64,000 nucleotides of DNA from Solibacillus sp. FSL R5-0449 (GTDB lineage Bacteria > Bacillota > Bacilli > Bacillales_A > Planococcaceae). The position numbers and the translations under genes are program-made. Each line of letters begins with the position of its first letter. Positions within the stretch are counted from its first letter, which is position 1. Below the pieces are notes generated by a model. The model was not told where the DNA came from. It did no database searches and was given only the letters and a program-made list of their open reading frames with translations. Below are positions 18,936 through 33,810 of the stretch, one piece after another. The stretch is from assembly GCF_037975215.1 (NCBI RefSeq), contig NZ_CP150239.1:534001-598000 (forward strand), read 5' to 3'.

Positions 18936-19295
18936 TTGAACAAAATGAAGTACTGGTTACTGATGGGAGTAGTTGTAGCGGGTCTTGCTGGATGTGGAGA
19001 CGCAGAGGATGCGGATACGACAGATTCAGTTGACTCAACACCAGCCGAATCCACTGAATCATCAGAAGGAACGGGCTCAACGGATGTTTCTGCAGGTGAA
19101 AAAGTGGCAAATGCCAGCTGTGTAGGGTGTCATGGTGGAGATTTAACGGGAGCAATGGGACCAAACTTAACGACGACTTCTTTATCAAAAGAAGAAATTA
19201 TTGATGTATTGGTCAATGGTAAAGGCGCAATGCCACCGGGTACAGCAAATGGTGAAGAAGAAGCGGTAGCAGAATACATTCTATCATTACAATAA
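18936..19295 (+). CDS. cccB: cytochrome c-551 lipoprotein (CccB-like)
   Basis: A membrane-anchored electron carrier. The N-terminal signal ends in the lipobox LAGC, so the protein is lipid-attached at about residue 20; a flexible linker rich in Asp, Ser, Thr and Glu follows. The haem c domain has CVGCH and the axial methionine in GAMPPG. The length of 119 is close to Bacillus CccB, which passes electrons to the caa3 oxidase. TTG at 18936 is chosen because GGGGGG lies seven bases upstream; ATG 18945 is possible. In B. subtilis cccB lies elsewhere, so its position beside the chemoreceptor is lineage-specific. Confidence 0.9.
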   Translation: MNKMKYWLLMGVVVAGLAGCGDAEDADTTDSVDSTPAESTESSEGTGSTDVSAGEKVANASCVGCHGGDLTGAMGPNLTTTSLSKEEIIDVLVNGKGAMPPGTANGEEEAVAEYILSLQ

Positions 19296-19301
19296 CGGTT
19301 A

Positions 19302-19334
19302 AAGACCACTCCTCGTCTGAGCGGTCTTTTTTTG
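19302..19334 (+). terminator. terminator of cccB
   Basis: AAGACC-A-CTC pairs with GAG-C-GGTCTT (one A-C mismatch, loop near 19311-19317), followed by seven T. Confidence 0.8.
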
Positions 19335-19587
19335 TTGGAAACTAATGTTGAAAAACCCATTTCAACTTAACAAAGTCATGTAAAGCTGAACATTAACATA
19401 ATTAATAATGAAAAATTAAGCCAATATCATCAAAATATTAACGATAAGGTTCGTTTATTCGTTTATTATTCGTGTTTGTGCATGTATTTTGAAAGTTATT
19501 CGGAAAAGACGTGTTATTCTTCCGGAATAAATGGTACACTGATGGTGAATATAATAAGTATACAAAATCGAGGCAGGAGGGATCTTC

Positions 19588-20028
19588 ATGAAAATTGCAA
19601 TTTCTTCGGATCACGGCGGTAATAATTTACGTAAAGAGATTATGTCACTACTTGATGAAATGTCAATCAGTTATGAAGACTTTGGTCCACAAACGGACGA
19701 GTCAGTAGATTACCCGGACTATGCACGTCCAGTAGCTGAACGAGTAGCTGCAGGGGAATTTGACAGAGGAATTTTAATATGCGGAACAGGTATTGGGATT
19801 TCGATTGCTGCAAACAAATTCAAAGGAATTCGTTGTGCACTTGTACATGACGTGTTCTCGGCAAAAGCAACACGTTGCCATAACGACTCAAACATTTTAG
19901 CGATGGGTGAGCGCGTAATCGGTCCAGGGCTGGCACGTGAGATTGTTGCAACTTGGCTGGATACACAGTTTGAAGGCGGTCGTCATATTCGCCGTGTTGA
20001 AAAGATTACTGAAATCGAAGAAGGGTAA
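19588..20028 (+). CDS. rpiB: ribose-5-phosphate isomerase B
   Basis: Interconverts ribose-5-phosphate and ribulose-5-phosphate. Motifs of the RpiB/LacA/LacB family: ISSDHGGNNLRKEI at the N-terminus, DYPDYARPVAERV, the active-site loop GILICGTGIGISIAANK with the catalytic cysteine, and SNILAMGERVIG; 146 residues. It matches B. subtilis ywlF by position. ATG at 19588 follows GGCAGGAGGG. The 250-bp gap upstream includes a TACACT-type -10 near 19535 and otherwise nothing I can name. ywlG follows after 14 bp. Confidence 0.95.
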   Translation: MKIAISSDHGGNNLRKEIMSLLDEMSISYEDFGPQTDESVDYPDYARPVAERVAAGEFDRGILICGTGIGISIAANKFKGIRCALVHDVFSAKATRCHNDSNILAMGERVIGPGLAREIVATWLDTQFEGGRHIRRVEKITEIEEG

Positions 20029-20042
20029 CAAATGGTGATTCA

Positions 20043-20597
20043 ATGACAAACTTACACGATTTGCAAAAAGATTTAGCGCAAGCATTAACCGAATTTGAGC
20101 AACAAGTGAAGTTTTCTGAAGGTCAGCTATTTGTCATCGGCTGTTCCACATCAGAAGTAATGGGTGAGAAGATTGGAACAGCTGGTGCTCTCGATGTAGC
20201 GCAAGTTCTATACGAAGAATTTTCAATATTCGCGCAAAGACATAAAATTCACTTAGTTTTCCAAGGCTGCGAGCATATTAACCGAGCTTTAACACTTGAG
20301 GCTGCAGCCGCTAAAATGTACCATTTAGAACCTGTTTCGGTCATTCCTGTCCGTACAGCAGGTGGCTCCATGTCTGCATACGCTTTTACACAAATGGATG
20401 AACCTGTAGTTGTGGAAACCATCCAAGCACACTATGGGATAGATATTGGTCTAACATTAATCGGCATGCATTTAAAAGCAGTAGCCGTACCTTTGCGAAC
20501 ATCTGTTAAGCAACTAGGCAATGCAGTTATTACGTTAGCGACAACACGTCCGAAACTTATCGGTGGAGAACGTGCGCAATATACCGTAACACCTTAA
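20043..20597 (+). CDS. ywlG: TIGR01440/DUF436 family protein (YwlG)
   Basis: A conserved 184-residue protein of unknown biochemical role, always near rpiB and glyA in Bacilli. Recognisable family stretches are FVIGCSTSEVMGEKIGTAG, QGCEHINRALTLE, VIPVRTAGGSMSAYAF and MHLKAVAVPLR. It appears soluble. The start ATG at 20043 lies 14 bp after rpiB, so translation is likely coupled. No function should be assigned beyond conserved context with pentose and one-carbon metabolism. Confidence 0.9.
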   Translation: MTNLHDLQKDLAQALTEFEQQVKFSEGQLFVIGCSTSEVMGEKIGTAGALDVAQVLYEEFSIFAQRHKIHLVFQGCEHINRALTLEAAAAKMYHLEPVSVIPVRTAGGSMSAYAFTQMDEPVVVETIQAHYGIDIGLTLIGMHLKAVAVPLRTSVKQLGNAVITLATTRPKLIGGERAQYTVTP

Positions 20598-20662
20598 CGT
20601 TACATATATCATTTACTTGGAAACTCCGAGCGATTCGGAAGTACATTTAGGGGGATTTGAAA

Positions 20663-21907
20663 ATGGCATTTGAAAAATTAGCAGGACAAGACAAGGCAAT
20701 TTTAGACGCAATTTTATTGGAGAAAAAACGTCAAAACACAAACATCGAACTAATTGCATCAGAAAACTTCGTATCGGAAGCCGTTATGGAAGCACAAGGT
20801 TCATATTTAACAAATAAATATGCAGAAGGTTACCCTGGCAAACGTTACTATGGCGGATGTGAACATGTGGATGTAGTGGAAAATATCGCGCGTGACCGTG
20901 CAAAAGAATTATTCGGTGCAGCTTATGTTAACGTACAGCCACACTCAGGTGCGCAAGCGAACATGGCGGTTTACCATACAATCTTAAAACCAGGTGATAC
21001 AGTACTTGGTATGAACTTATCACACGGTGGTCACTTAACACATGGATCACCAGTAAACTTCTCAGGTATTCTTTATAATTTCGTAGAATACGGTGTAACT
21101 GAAGATACAAACTTAATAGATTATGAAGATGTTCGTCAAAAAGCATTGGAATCTAAGCCAAAATTGATCGTTGCTGGTGCATCAGCTTATCCTCGTGCAA
21201 TCGACTTTGCTAAGTTCCGTGAAATCGCGGATGAAGTTGGCGCATATTTCATGGTTGATATGGCGCATATTGCCGGTCTAGTAGCGGCGGGTGAGCACCA
21301 AAATCCAGTACCGTATGCAGATTTCGTAACGACAACAACTCATAAAACGTTACGCGGTCCTCGTGGCGGTATGATTTTAACAAATGATGAAAAATGGGAA
21401 AAAGAATTGAATAAATCAGTATTCCCTGGTATTCAAGGCGGCCCATTAATGCATGTCATCGCTGCAAAAGCAGTATCATTCGGTGAAGCATTACAACCTG
21501 AATTTAAAGATTACGCAAAACAAATTAAAGCAAATGCAGCGGCACTTGCAAAATCTTTAATGGATGAAGGTGTTGAGATCGTATCAGGCGGTACGGATAA
21601 CCACTTGCTTCTATTAAATGTAAAATCTTTAGGTTTAACAGGTAAAGTAGCAGAGCATGTATTGGATGAAGTGGCGATTACTACAAACAAAAACACAATT
21701 CCATTCGATACAGAATCACCATTCGTTACATCAGGTATCCGTGTAGGTACAGCAGCTGTTACATCTCGAGGTTTCAAAGAAGAGGATGTAATCGAAGTAG
21801 GTAAAATTATCGCGTCAGTTCTTAAAAACCATGAAGATGCAGCAGTAAAAGAGGAAGCACGTAAACGTGTTGAAGCTCTTACAGCAAAATATCCTTTATA
21901 CGCATAA
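20663..21907 (+). CDS. glyA: serine hydroxymethyltransferase
   Basis: A PLP enzyme interconverting serine plus tetrahydrofolate with glycine plus methylene-tetrahydrofolate, the main source of one-carbon units. The PLP lysine is in [14 protein letters not shown] (about K226); other motifs are [28 protein letters not shown] and [17 protein letters not shown] at 20663 gives 414 residues; a TTG at 20657 would add two and is less likely. GGGGGA precedes it. A small imperfect hairpin (about 20622-20643) lies in the leader. Its terminator is at 21917. Confidence 0.98.
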   Translation: MAFEKLAGQDKAILDAILLEKKRQNTNIELIASENFVSEAVMEAQGSYLTNKYAEGYPGKRYYGGCEHVDVVENIARDRAKELFGAAYVNVQPHSGAQANMAVYHTILKPGDTVLGMNLSHGGHLTHGSPVNFSGILYNFVEYGVTEDTNLIDYEDVRQKALESKPKLIVAGASAYPRAIDFAKFREIADEVGAYFMVDMAHIAGLVAAGEHQNPVPYADFVTTTTHKTLRGPRGGMILTNDEKWEKELNKSVFPGIQGGPLMHVIAAKAVSFGEALQPEFKDYAKQIKANAAALAKSLMDEGVEIVSGGTDNHLLLLNVKSLGLTGKVAEHVLDEVAITTNKNTIPFDTESPFVTSGIRVGTAAVTSRGFKEEDVIEVGKIIASVLKNHEDAAVKEEARKRVEALTAKYPLYA

Positions 21908-21916
21908 TTGAGTTTA

Positions 21917-21955
21917 AGCCCTCTATTTACAATATTGTAGATAGAGGGCTTTTTA
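21917..21955 (+). terminator. terminator of glyA
   Basis: AGCCCTCTAT (21917-21926) pairs with ATAGAGGGCT (21941-21950), with extra pairing inside, followed by TTTT. Confidence 0.93.
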
Positions 21956-22052
21956 ATAAGAAGAAATAACGAATAGATAGGCAATTACAGGAGAATGCTA
22001 CTTAAAGATAATATTTGTACTATTTTTGTATTATAAAAAGGGCAATTTTTAA

Positions 22053-22760
<708 letters not shown>

Positions 22761-22772
22761 TAAATAAACGAG

Positions 22773-22800
22773 ACGTCCGTAAGCAGTTGCGGGCGTTTTC
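22773..22800 (+). terminator. terminator of upp
   Basis: ACGTCCG (22773-22779) pairs with CGGGCGT (22790-22796) with one G-U, followed by TTTC. Confidence 0.65.
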
Positions 22801-22865
22801 TATTAAATAGCAAGTTGATTAGACATTTGCAGAAAAAATTAATTACAGATTAGACAAGGAGAAAA

Positions 22866-24023
22866 ATGATGACGAAGAAGTTTAAAGTTATGACGATTTT
22901 TGGAACAAGACCGGAGGCAATTAAAATGGCGCCTCTTGTGCTGGAACTGGGAAAACATCCGGAACAAATAGAATCGATTGTTACTGTAACGGCACAGCAC
23001 CGTCAAATGCTTGACCAAGTGTTGGAAACTTTTGAAATTAAGCCGGATTATGATTTAAATATAATGAAAGACCGTCAAACACTGGTAGATGTAGCGACGA
23101 ATGCACTATTAGGACTTGATCGAGTAATGAAGGAAGCAAAACCTGATATCGTGTTGGTACATGGTGATACGGCGACAACTTTTGTTGGCAGTCTGGCAGC
23201 TTTCTACAATCAAATTGCAATTGGCCATGTTGAAGCAGGACTTCGTACAGGTCAAAAATATTCACCATACCCGGAAGAGATGAACCGTCAGTTAACAGGG
23301 GTAATGGCAGATCTGCATTTTGCACCAACTGAACAGTCTCGTGCTAACCTGCTAAAGGAAAACAAACCGGCAGAAGCAATTTTCGTAACGGGTAATACGG
23401 CAATTGATGCATTAAAAACAACAGTAAGTGACCATTACACACATCCGGTCATTGAAAAAATTGGTTCGGACCGCATGATTTTATTAACGGCACACCGTCG
23501 TGAAAATCTAGGTGAACCAATGCGTAATATGTTCCGTGCAATTATGCGTCTGTTGAACGAGCATGATGATGTTCAAGTTGTCTACCCTGTGCATATGAAT
23601 CCTGCAGTACGTGAAGTTGCCAATGAAATTTTAGGGGACAACCCGCGTGTTCATTTAATTGAACCATTGGAAGTTTTTGATTTCCATAATTTCGCTGCCC
23701 GTTCTTACATGATTTTAACGGATTCCGGCGGTGTTCAAGAAGAAGCGCCATCGTTAGGGAAACCGGTACTAGTTTTACGTGATACAACAGAGCGTCCTGA
23801 AGGGATTGCAGCAGGTACACTGAAACTTGCGGGAACAGACGAAGAAGTTATTTACAAAATGGCTAAAGAATTATTAGTCAATGACGAAGCTTATGAAGCA
23901 ATGGCACATGCATCGAATCCTTATGGAGATGGATTTGCTTCCGAGCGTATTGTGGAAGCATTAATGCAATTTGCTCAAAAGCAGTTAGTAGATGAAATTA
24001 TCGAAAAAGCAGAGACTCGATAA
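22866..24023 (+). CDS. wecB: UDP-GlcNAc 2-epimerase (non-hydrolysing)
   Basis: Converts UDP-GlcNAc to UDP-ManNAc for wall polymers. Typical motifs: VMTIFGTRPEAIKMAPLV, TVTAQHRQMLDQVL, VHGDTATTFVGSLAAFY, GHVEAGLRTGQKYSPYPEEMNR, LTAHRRENLG and SDSGGVQEEAP-type (TDSGGVQEEAPSLGKPVLVLR); 385 residues. The next ATG, one codon on, could also serve. The product would feed the UDP-ManNAc dehydrogenase (49371) and the ManNAc transferase TagA (50851), both in this window but 26 kb away beside the S-layer gene. Confidence 0.96.
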   Translation: MMTKKFKVMTIFGTRPEAIKMAPLVLELGKHPEQIESIVTVTAQHRQMLDQVLETFEIKPDYDLNIMKDRQTLVDVATNALLGLDRVMKEAKPDIVLVHGDTATTFVGSLAAFYNQIAIGHVEAGLRTGQKYSPYPEEMNRQLTGVMADLHFAPTEQSRANLLKENKPAEAIFVTGNTAIDALKTTVSDHYTHPVIEKIGSDRMILLTAHRRENLGEPMRNMFRAIMRLLNEHDDVQVVYPVHMNPAVREVANEILGDNPRVHLIEPLEVFDFHNFAARSYMILTDSGGVQEEAPSLGKPVLVLRDTTERPEGIAAGTLKLAGTDEEVIYKMAKELLVNDEAYEAMAHASNPYGDGFASERIVEALMQFAQKQLVDEIIEKAETR

Positions 24024-24058
24024 TCCAAATTCTTACTGAAATTTACTTTAAAATGAAA

Positions 24059-24095
24059 TTGACAACAGGAGATAGCATTTCGCTCCTGTTGTCAA
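24059..24095. repeat. 13-bp perfect inverted repeat after wecB
   Basis: TTGACAACAGGAG (24059-24071) and CTCCTGTTGTCAA (24083-24095) with an 11-base loop. The stem is strong but lacks a T-run on the plus strand, so it may be a processing or stability hairpin for wecB rather than a simple terminator. Confidence 0.6.
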
Positions 24096-24288
24096 GTATT
24101 AAATTCGACATTATTGCCAAAAAATTTTTTCTTGGATACAAAAAATGTATCGACACGGAAAAAACGCATGAAATAGCGAATTTTAGCGTTAGTGAAAAAA
24201 TGCAAAAAATATTTATGCATAACTATACACAAATTTGTCAACAATTTGACAAGGAATGTATCTATGTGAAGTTTTTCACCATTACTAA

Positions 24289-24317
24289 TTGACATCAAAA
24301 ACCCCCTATTGTATGCT
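24289..24317 (+). promoter_or_regulatory. SigA promoter of the atp operon
   Basis: A perfect TTGACA (24289-24294), a 17-bp spacer and TATGCT (24312-24317). It implies a start near 24324 and a leader of about 310 nt before atpI. Confidence 0.7.
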
Positions 24318-24323
24318 TACAAA

Positions 24324-24635
24324 GGGTAAGAATGATAAGAGTTTCGCCTAGTCAAAAGACGTTGAAACGCTTGTTATATCAAGTTTCTACTAGATTGACA
24401 GTTGAAACGAAACTCGTCAATTTGCAACGTTCTATGCGCCTGGATGAAGTCCGTGAAGATTAAGAGACACTTAGAAGTATGAAATGAATGTTCACAATAG
24501 GATTTTCCTGAAGTGGAATTATTTACTACTTGTAACGGCCTCTAATTTTGTAGTGCATTTACTACGTTTTAAATTCATTTAATGGTCGATGAACACTTTC
24601 TTTACTCGAAAAAAGTTTCAGGAGATTAACTGCCA
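24324..24635 (+). promoter_or_regulatory. long foldable leader of the atp operon
   Basis: No convincing gene fills these 310 bases. Possible pairings: GAGTTTCG (24339-24346) with CGAAACTC (24408-24415); AAATGAAT (24482-24489) with ATTCATTT (24573-24580); and TGTTCA (24489-24494) with TGAACA (24590-24595), so the last two may be alternatives or stack. GTTGAAACG is repeated 40 bp apart (24361 and 24401), and ATTTACTAC twice near 24531 and 24557. It matches no riboswitch class that I recognise. Confidence 0.4.
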
Positions 24636-25007
24636 ATGCTAAATTTGCATCACGTTTTTGCAATGCAGAAGAAAGCGTTCTTTTTTTTGCTTGCTGTTTG
24701 TACGTTAGGCTGGGGATTTTCGCCATATGATTCTATATTTGCTGGTATAGCCCTAGGTGCGTTCTTTGGTACGTATAATTTTTGGATTTTACTTCGACGT
24801 ATGGAAAAATTTGACCGTTCCATTAGTGAAGGGACAAAAGTAGCATCTATCGGTACAGCGCTTCGCTTTGGATCAGGTGTTGCCGCAGTCGCAATCGCAA
24901 TATCGTTGCCACAATATTTTCACTTAATAAGCACGGTCATTGGGCTGATGATTCCGTACATCTTTTTAGTAGTAGAAAGAGTAGTACATCATATAAAAAG
25001 CCACTAA
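24636..25007 (+). CDS. atpI: ATP synthase accessory protein AtpI
   Basis: A 123-residue membrane protein with about four hydrophobic segments (FFFLLAVCTLGWG, SIFAGIALGAFFGTYNFWIL, GSGVAAVAIAISL, VIGLMIPYIFLVV), at the head of the ATP synthase operon. AtpI helps assemble the c-ring and has been linked to Mg2+ uptake in some species. It is poorly conserved in sequence; identity rests on length, topology and position directly before atpB. ATG at 24636 follows CAGGAGATTAACTGCC. Confidence 0.85.
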   Translation: MLNLHHVFAMQKKAFFFLLAVCTLGWGFSPYDSIFAGIALGAFFGTYNFWILLRRMEKFDRSISEGTKVASIGTALRFGSGVAAVAIAISLPQYFHLISTVIGLMIPYIFLVVERVVHHIKSH

Positions 25008-25763
<756 letters not shown>

Positions 25764-25801
25764 TTATAAGTTCCCGCATTCAATGTAGTGCGGTAATTTG
25801 A

Positions 25802-26065
<264 letters not shown>

Positions 26066-26093
26066 TCTTCATAAAAAGATTATTAAAATCCAG

Positions 26094-26127
26094 TGGCGAA
26101 GTAGACTTCATTTGAAACCCTTCGCCA
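26094..26127 (+). promoter_or_regulatory. hairpin between atpE and atpF
   Basis: TGGCGAAG (26094-26101) pairs with CTTCGCCA (26120-26127); only a weak TTAGTTTTG follows. It is the only sizeable stem in the 171-bp gap and could be a leaky terminator or mRNA-stability element favouring subunit c. Confidence 0.45.
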
Positions 26128-26236
26128 TTAGTTTTGTGTAAATAAGAAATACCCTTTTTTATTTAATATTAAATATGAACAAAAAGTATGACAAAATATA
26201 GATTTTATTCAAGCTCTTGAAGGGAGTGAAACAATC

Positions 26237-26758
26237 GTGTTTTTAGACTATCTTGTACTAGGTGCAGGCGCTACTGGCATTAACTTAGGTGATGCTATTG
26301 CGACGTTAGTGATTTTCTTAGGTTTAATGGCACTTCTTAAAAAGTTCGCTTGGGGTCCTTTAATGGGTATCATGCGCGAGCGTGAAGAGTTAGTTGCAAG
26401 CGGTATCGATGCAGCTGAAAAAGCTAAAAAAGAAACACAAGCACTATTAGAAGAACAAAAGAGCCTTCTTAAAGAAGCTCGCACTGAAGCGCAATCAATT
26501 ATTGAGAACGCTAAAAAGCAAGGCGAAGCAACTCGCGAAGAAATCGTGGTAACTGCACGCGCTGAAGCGAACCGTCTAAAAGAATCTGCTGTTCGTGATA
26601 TCGAAGCAGAAAGAGAAAAAGCAATCGCTGCTGTACGTGAAGAAGTAGTTTCATTATCAGTACTTGCTGCGTCTAAAGTTCTTGGGAAAGAAATTTCTGA
26701 AGCAGACAATAGCGCACTAATTAAAGAAACGATTGCGAAGGCAGGCGAAGCGAAATGA
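26237..26758 (+). CDS. atpF: F0F1 ATP synthase subunit b
   Basis: The peripheral stalk subunit that ties F1 to subunit a. One N-terminal membrane helix ([19 protein letters not shown], about residues 17-35) is followed by a long charged coiled coil with many Ala, Glu, Lys and Arg ([20 protein letters not shown] onward), 173 residues in all. GTG at 26237 follows GAAGGGAGTGAAACAATC. The stop codon overlaps the atpH start (ATGA), so the two are translationally coupled. Confidence 0.97.
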   Translation: MFLDYLVLGAGATGINLGDAIATLVIFLGLMALLKKFAWGPLMGIMREREELVASGIDAAEKAKKETQALLEEQKSLLKEARTEAQSIIENAKKQGEATREEIVVTARAEANRLKESAVRDIEAEREKAIAAVREEVVSLSVLAASKVLGKEISEADNSALIKETIAKAGEAK

Positions 26759-27291
26759 GTCAATCGACTGTAGCAAATCGCTATGCTCAAGCAATTTACG
26801 AATTAGCATTAAGCAAAAACCTTCTTGCTGAAGTAGGTGCAGATTTACGTGAGATCAAAACAGTAGTAACTACAAACGAAGAGTTTATGGCATTACTTAC
26901 TGCTCCGAAAATCTCTACTGACCGTAAGAAAGAGCTTATCGCTCAAATTTTAACGGGTGCACAGCCAATTGTTGTTAATATGGTTCAATTCCTAATCGAA
27001 AAGAAACGTCTTAACGAATTAACAGCTGTTGCAGACCAGTATCAAGCATTATCAGCTGCCGCTCAAGGCACTGCAGATGCTAAAGTATACTCTACGCGTG
27101 AATTAACTGATGGCGAACGTGCAGAAATTTCTGCTGCTTTCGGCAAGTTAGTCGGCAAAGGGCAACTTAACATTACAAACATTATCGATGCGTCATTAAT
27201 TGGTGGCGTACGCGTTCAAATCGGCAACTACATTTTCGACAGCACTGTAGCGTCTAAGCTAGAGGACTTAAAACGAGTATTAGTTGGCTAA
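26755..27291 (+). CDS. atpH: F0F1 ATP synthase subunit delta
   Basis: Joins the top of the alpha/beta hexamer to the b-subunit stalk. The N-terminal helical domain begins [16 protein letters not shown]; the C-terminal part has the family ending [32 protein letters not shown]; 178 residues. It starts inside the last codons of atpF and is followed 29 bp later by atpA. Confidence 0.97.
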   Translation: MSQSTVANRYAQAIYELALSKNLLAEVGADLREIKTVVTTNEEFMALLTAPKISTDRKKELIAQILTGAQPIVVNMVQFLIEKKRLNELTAVADQYQALSAAAQGTADAKVYSTRELTDGERAEISAAFGKLVGKGQLNITNIIDASLIGGVRVQIGNYIFDSTVASKLEDLKRVLVG

Positions 27292-27314
27292 ATCTTAAGA
27301 AATGTGAGAGGTGA

Positions 27315-28829
<1,515 letters not shown>

Positions 28830-28904
28830 GAATTGAACGGTTTTTCACGCACATTATTGTAGCGTGAAAAACTGGACAACTCTTTTTTAATAAGAGCTTG
28901 ATAA

Positions 28905-31250
<2,346 letters not shown>

Positions 31251-31273
31251 TTAGCTGACGAGGAGGAAAAAAT

Positions 31274-31681
31274 ATGAAGACAGTTACAGTCAATATTGTC
31301 ACTCCCGACGGCTCAGTATACGATTCAGAAGTAACGATGGTAATCGCTAAAACGACTTCAGGTGAAATTGGTGTCTTAGCTGGCCATATTCCTATGGTTG
31401 CTCCACTTACAATTGGTTCTGTGAAGCTTAAAAAAGCAGACGGCACTACAGATGTCGCAGCGGTTAGCGGTGGTTTCATTGAAGTTCGCCCTGAAAAAAT
31501 CTCGATTTTAGCTCCTTCTGCAGAAGTTGCTTCTTCGATCGATGTTGCCCGTGCTAAAGAAGCTTTAGCCCGTGCTGAAGGTCGCCTTCAAAAGAAACAA
31601 GATGACATCGATTTCCAACGCGCGGAATTATCTTTAAAACGTGCGATGAATCGTATCAATGTTCATGAGGGTAATATCTAA
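31274..31681 (+). CDS. atpC: F0F1 ATP synthase subunit epsilon
   Basis: Regulates F1 and couples gamma to the c-ring. The N-terminal beta sandwich ([38 protein letters not shown]) is followed by the two-helix C-terminal domain ([17 protein letters not shown]), whose extension can inhibit ATP hydrolysis; 135 residues. Last gene of the operon, with a strong terminator 11 bp after the stop. Confidence 0.97.
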   Translation: MKTVTVNIVTPDGSVYDSEVTMVIAKTTSGEIGVLAGHIPMVAPLTIGSVKLKKADGTTDVAAVSGGFIEVRPEKISILAPSAEVASSIDVARAKEALARAEGRLQKKQDDIDFQRAELSLKRAMNRINVHEGNI

Positions 31682-31691
31682 TGTTTAACAA

Positions 31692-31721
31692 GCGGGCAGA
31701 TTCTTTCTGCCTGCTTTTTTT
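31692..31721 (+). terminator. terminator of the atp operon
   Basis: GCGGGCAG (31692-31699) pairs with CTGCCTGC (31707-31714) with one G-U, followed by seven T. Confidence 0.93.
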
Positions 31722-31809
31722 ATAGTCATGAAAAAAACACAGGAAGTTAAACTGGCTGAAACACAAATCGCCAATATTTGAGGTAAGGTGTTTAAAAGGA
31801 GCGGGGAAA

Positions 31810-32052
31810 ATGGATTTATATGTCGAGGCTGGCCAACAAGCAATCGTTAATGTATTAGCATATATTATATTTATAGGAATTGCCCTTTATGCATTACAAG
31901 GACTAAGAATCGAACAATTATTTAAAAAAGGGAAAACTTTTCAAATTCAGCTCTTTTATATTTTGACGAGTATTGTTATTGGTTCAATTGTAGCGGATTT
32001 CTTTTTAAACTTTTTAAGATGGTCGCAAACGATTCCCTATATTTTTAGTTAG
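31810..32052 (+). CDS. ywzB: DUF1146 family membrane protein (YwzB)
   Basis: An 80-residue protein with two membrane helices (about residues 14-32 and 46-66) joined by a basic loop (KKGKTFQ). The words ALQGLRIEQLFKKGK and FLNFLRWSQ are those of the YwzB family found between atpC and murAA in Bacillus. Function unknown. ATG at 31810 follows AAAGGAGCGGGGAAA. Confidence 0.85.
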   Translation: MDLYVEAGQQAIVNVLAYIIFIGIALYALQGLRIEQLFKKGKTFQIQLFYILTSIVIGSIVADFFLNFLRWSQTIPYIFS

Positions 32053-32419
32053 TACAGGAAATAGCTGCGGTTTTATTTCTTGTAAAGGGGAATAAATGTT
32101 TGTTTTCCACTACAAGAAATAAAAATTTCCTAGGAAATATTACAGGTTTGCAAAGTTACATGTTTTGGGTAGTTATTAAAGGAAGATACTTTTATGTGAA
32201 AATTTGTCTATTCACACTAAATAGTTACGCTGCGTATTATAATTTAATAGCCTTTTTAAACAAATTAGCTTAAAATAGTAATTTGGGTGCTTGAATTGCC
32301 GCCCTAATAAATGTAGTATATTTTTGTGTGTAAATTGAGTCAAATGAAGTTTAAAATAATTTAAGTTTAATTGAACTTATTCCTTTATTATATGAGAATT
32401 GAATTCGGAGGGACGAATT
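32053..32419. other. ywzB-murAA intergenic region
   Basis: No gene is visible in these 367 bases. They hold a 13-bp perfect inverted repeat with a 26-base loop (TTTATTTCTTGTA, 32072-32084, and its complement 32111-32123), which lacks a T-tract, then a perfect 14-bp palindrome ATTTCCTAGGAAAT (32125-32138), and a TATAAT near 32238-32243 that may be the murAA promoter. The palindrome would suit a dimeric regulator. Confidence 0.5.
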
Positions 32420-33721
32420 GTGGAGAGAATTATTGTTACTGGAGGTCAGACACTAAAAGGCACAGTACGCGTTGAAGGCGCAAAAAATGCTGTATTACCG
32501 ATTTTGGCTGCTTCTCTATTAGCTTCTAAAGATAAAAATATGATTAAAGATGTACCAAACTTAGCAGATGTCGGTACGATTGGTGAAGTGTTAAAAAGTT
32601 TAAACGCGATTGTCGAATACGATGTCGAGAAAAATGAAATGATGATTGATGCCTCTATGAAGCTATCTAGTGAAGCTCAATTTGAGTTTGTAAGTAAAAT
32701 GCGTGCTTCCATTTTAGTAATGGGTTCATTATTGGCACGTAATGGCTATGCACGCGTAGCATTACCAGGCGGCTGTGCAATTGGATCTCGTCCAATCGAA
32801 CTTCATTTAAAAGGCTTCGAAGCTATGGGTGCAGAGATTTCCTTTGGACATGGTTATGTCGAAGCTAAAGTAAAAGGTGAACTAAAAGGCGCAGAAATCT
32901 ATTTAGACTTCCCAAGTGTTGGGGCTACTGAAAACATTATGACAGCAGCATCTTTAGCAAAAGGGACGACGATTATTGAAAATGCAGCGAAAGAGCCTGA
33001 AATAGTTGATTTGGCAAACTTTATTAACGCTATGGGCGGCCGTGTAATTGGTGCCGGTACTGATACGATCCGTATCGAAGGCGTTAAAGAATTAAAAGGT
33101 TGCGAACATTATATTATTCCAGACCGTATTGAAGCCGGAACATTTATGGTAGCGGCAGCAATTACTCGCGGAGATGTTTTAATCGAAAACGCCGTACCAG
33201 AGCATATGACAGCACTAACTGCAAAAATGCGTGAAATGGGTGTAGAAGTTATCGAAGAAGATGAAGGCATCCGTGTGCGCGCAAATGACCCGTTAAAAGC
33301 GGTTGATATTAAAACGATGCCACACCCAGGTTTCCCGACAGATATGCAATCACAAATGATGGCATTAATGTTAACGGCAAACGGAACAAGTATCATTACA
33401 GAAACAGTTTTCGAAAACCGTTTCATGCATGTTGAAGAATTCCGTCGCATGAATGCTGATGCAAAGATCGAAGGGCGTTCTGTTTTCATTGAAGGCGGCA
33501 AAAAACTTCAAGGTGCCGAAGTATCAGCAACAGATTTACGTGCAGCAGCTGCACTGATCTTAACTGGTCTAGTATCTGAAGGCGTAACACGTGTTACAAA
33601 GTTACACCATTTAGACCGTGGTTATGTCGATTTCCACAAAAAACTAGCTTCTTTAGGTGCAATGATCGAACGCATCGATTCAGAAGAAGAAGTGTTACAA
33701 GAAATCGTTGTGACAGTTTAA
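32420..33721 (+). CDS. murAA: UDP-GlcNAc 1-carboxyvinyltransferase, main copy
   Basis: First committed enzyme of peptidoglycan synthesis. It opens [28 protein letters not shown] and has the catalytic cysteine in [24 protein letters not shown] (about C117). GTG at 32420 is the start because CGGAGGG lies eight bases upstream and it matches MurAA N-termini; an upstream TTG (32399) would put that site inside the gene. 433 residues. By synteny with spoIID it is MurAA, the major paralogue; MurAB is at 7084. Confidence 0.97.
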   Translation: MERIIVTGGQTLKGTVRVEGAKNAVLPILAASLLASKDKNMIKDVPNLADVGTIGEVLKSLNAIVEYDVEKNEMMIDASMKLSSEAQFEFVSKMRASILVMGSLLARNGYARVALPGGCAIGSRPIELHLKGFEAMGAEISFGHGYVEAKVKGELKGAEIYLDFPSVGATENIMTAASLAKGTTIIENAAKEPEIVDLANFINAMGGRVIGAGTDTIRIEGVKELKGCEHYIIPDRIEAGTFMVAAAITRGDVLIENAVPEHMTALTAKMREMGVEVIEEDEGIRVRANDPLKAVDIKTMPHPGFPTDMQSQMMALMLTANGTSIITETVFENRFMHVEEFRRMNADAKIEGRSVFIEGGKKLQGAEVSATDLRAAAALILTGLVSEGVTRVTKLHHLDRGYVDFHKKLASLGAMIERIDSEEEVLQEIVVTV

Positions 33722-33752
33722 AAATTAGATTCATATAAACATATAAAGTATT

Positions 33753-33790
33753 CAGAAAGTGAGATTTACGCTTTCTGGGTGCTTTTTTGT
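33753..33790 (+). terminator. terminator of murAA
   Basis: CAGAAAGTG (33753-33761) pairs with CGCTTTCTG (33769-33777), followed by GGTGCTTTTTT. Confidence 0.8.
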
Positions 33791-33810
33791 TTATGGGGGA
33801 TCGGACGATA

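Noticed and set aside
18779-19033. 84-codon frame running through array B into the cytochrome gene
   Set aside because: The apparent seven-residue periodicity in its first 25 residues is just the 21-bp array read in frame; it overlaps cccB out of frame.
24053-24292. 79-codon plus-strand frame between wecB and atpI
   Set aside because: It starts inside a 13-bp inverted repeat, has no ribosome site, and the translation resembles no protein; the atp promoter lies at its end.
24332-24463. 43-codon frame (MIRVSPSQKTLKR...) at the start of the atp leader
   Set aside because: Its AAAGGG site would lie at or before the predicted transcription start, so it would probably not be in the message; kept only as part of the leader.
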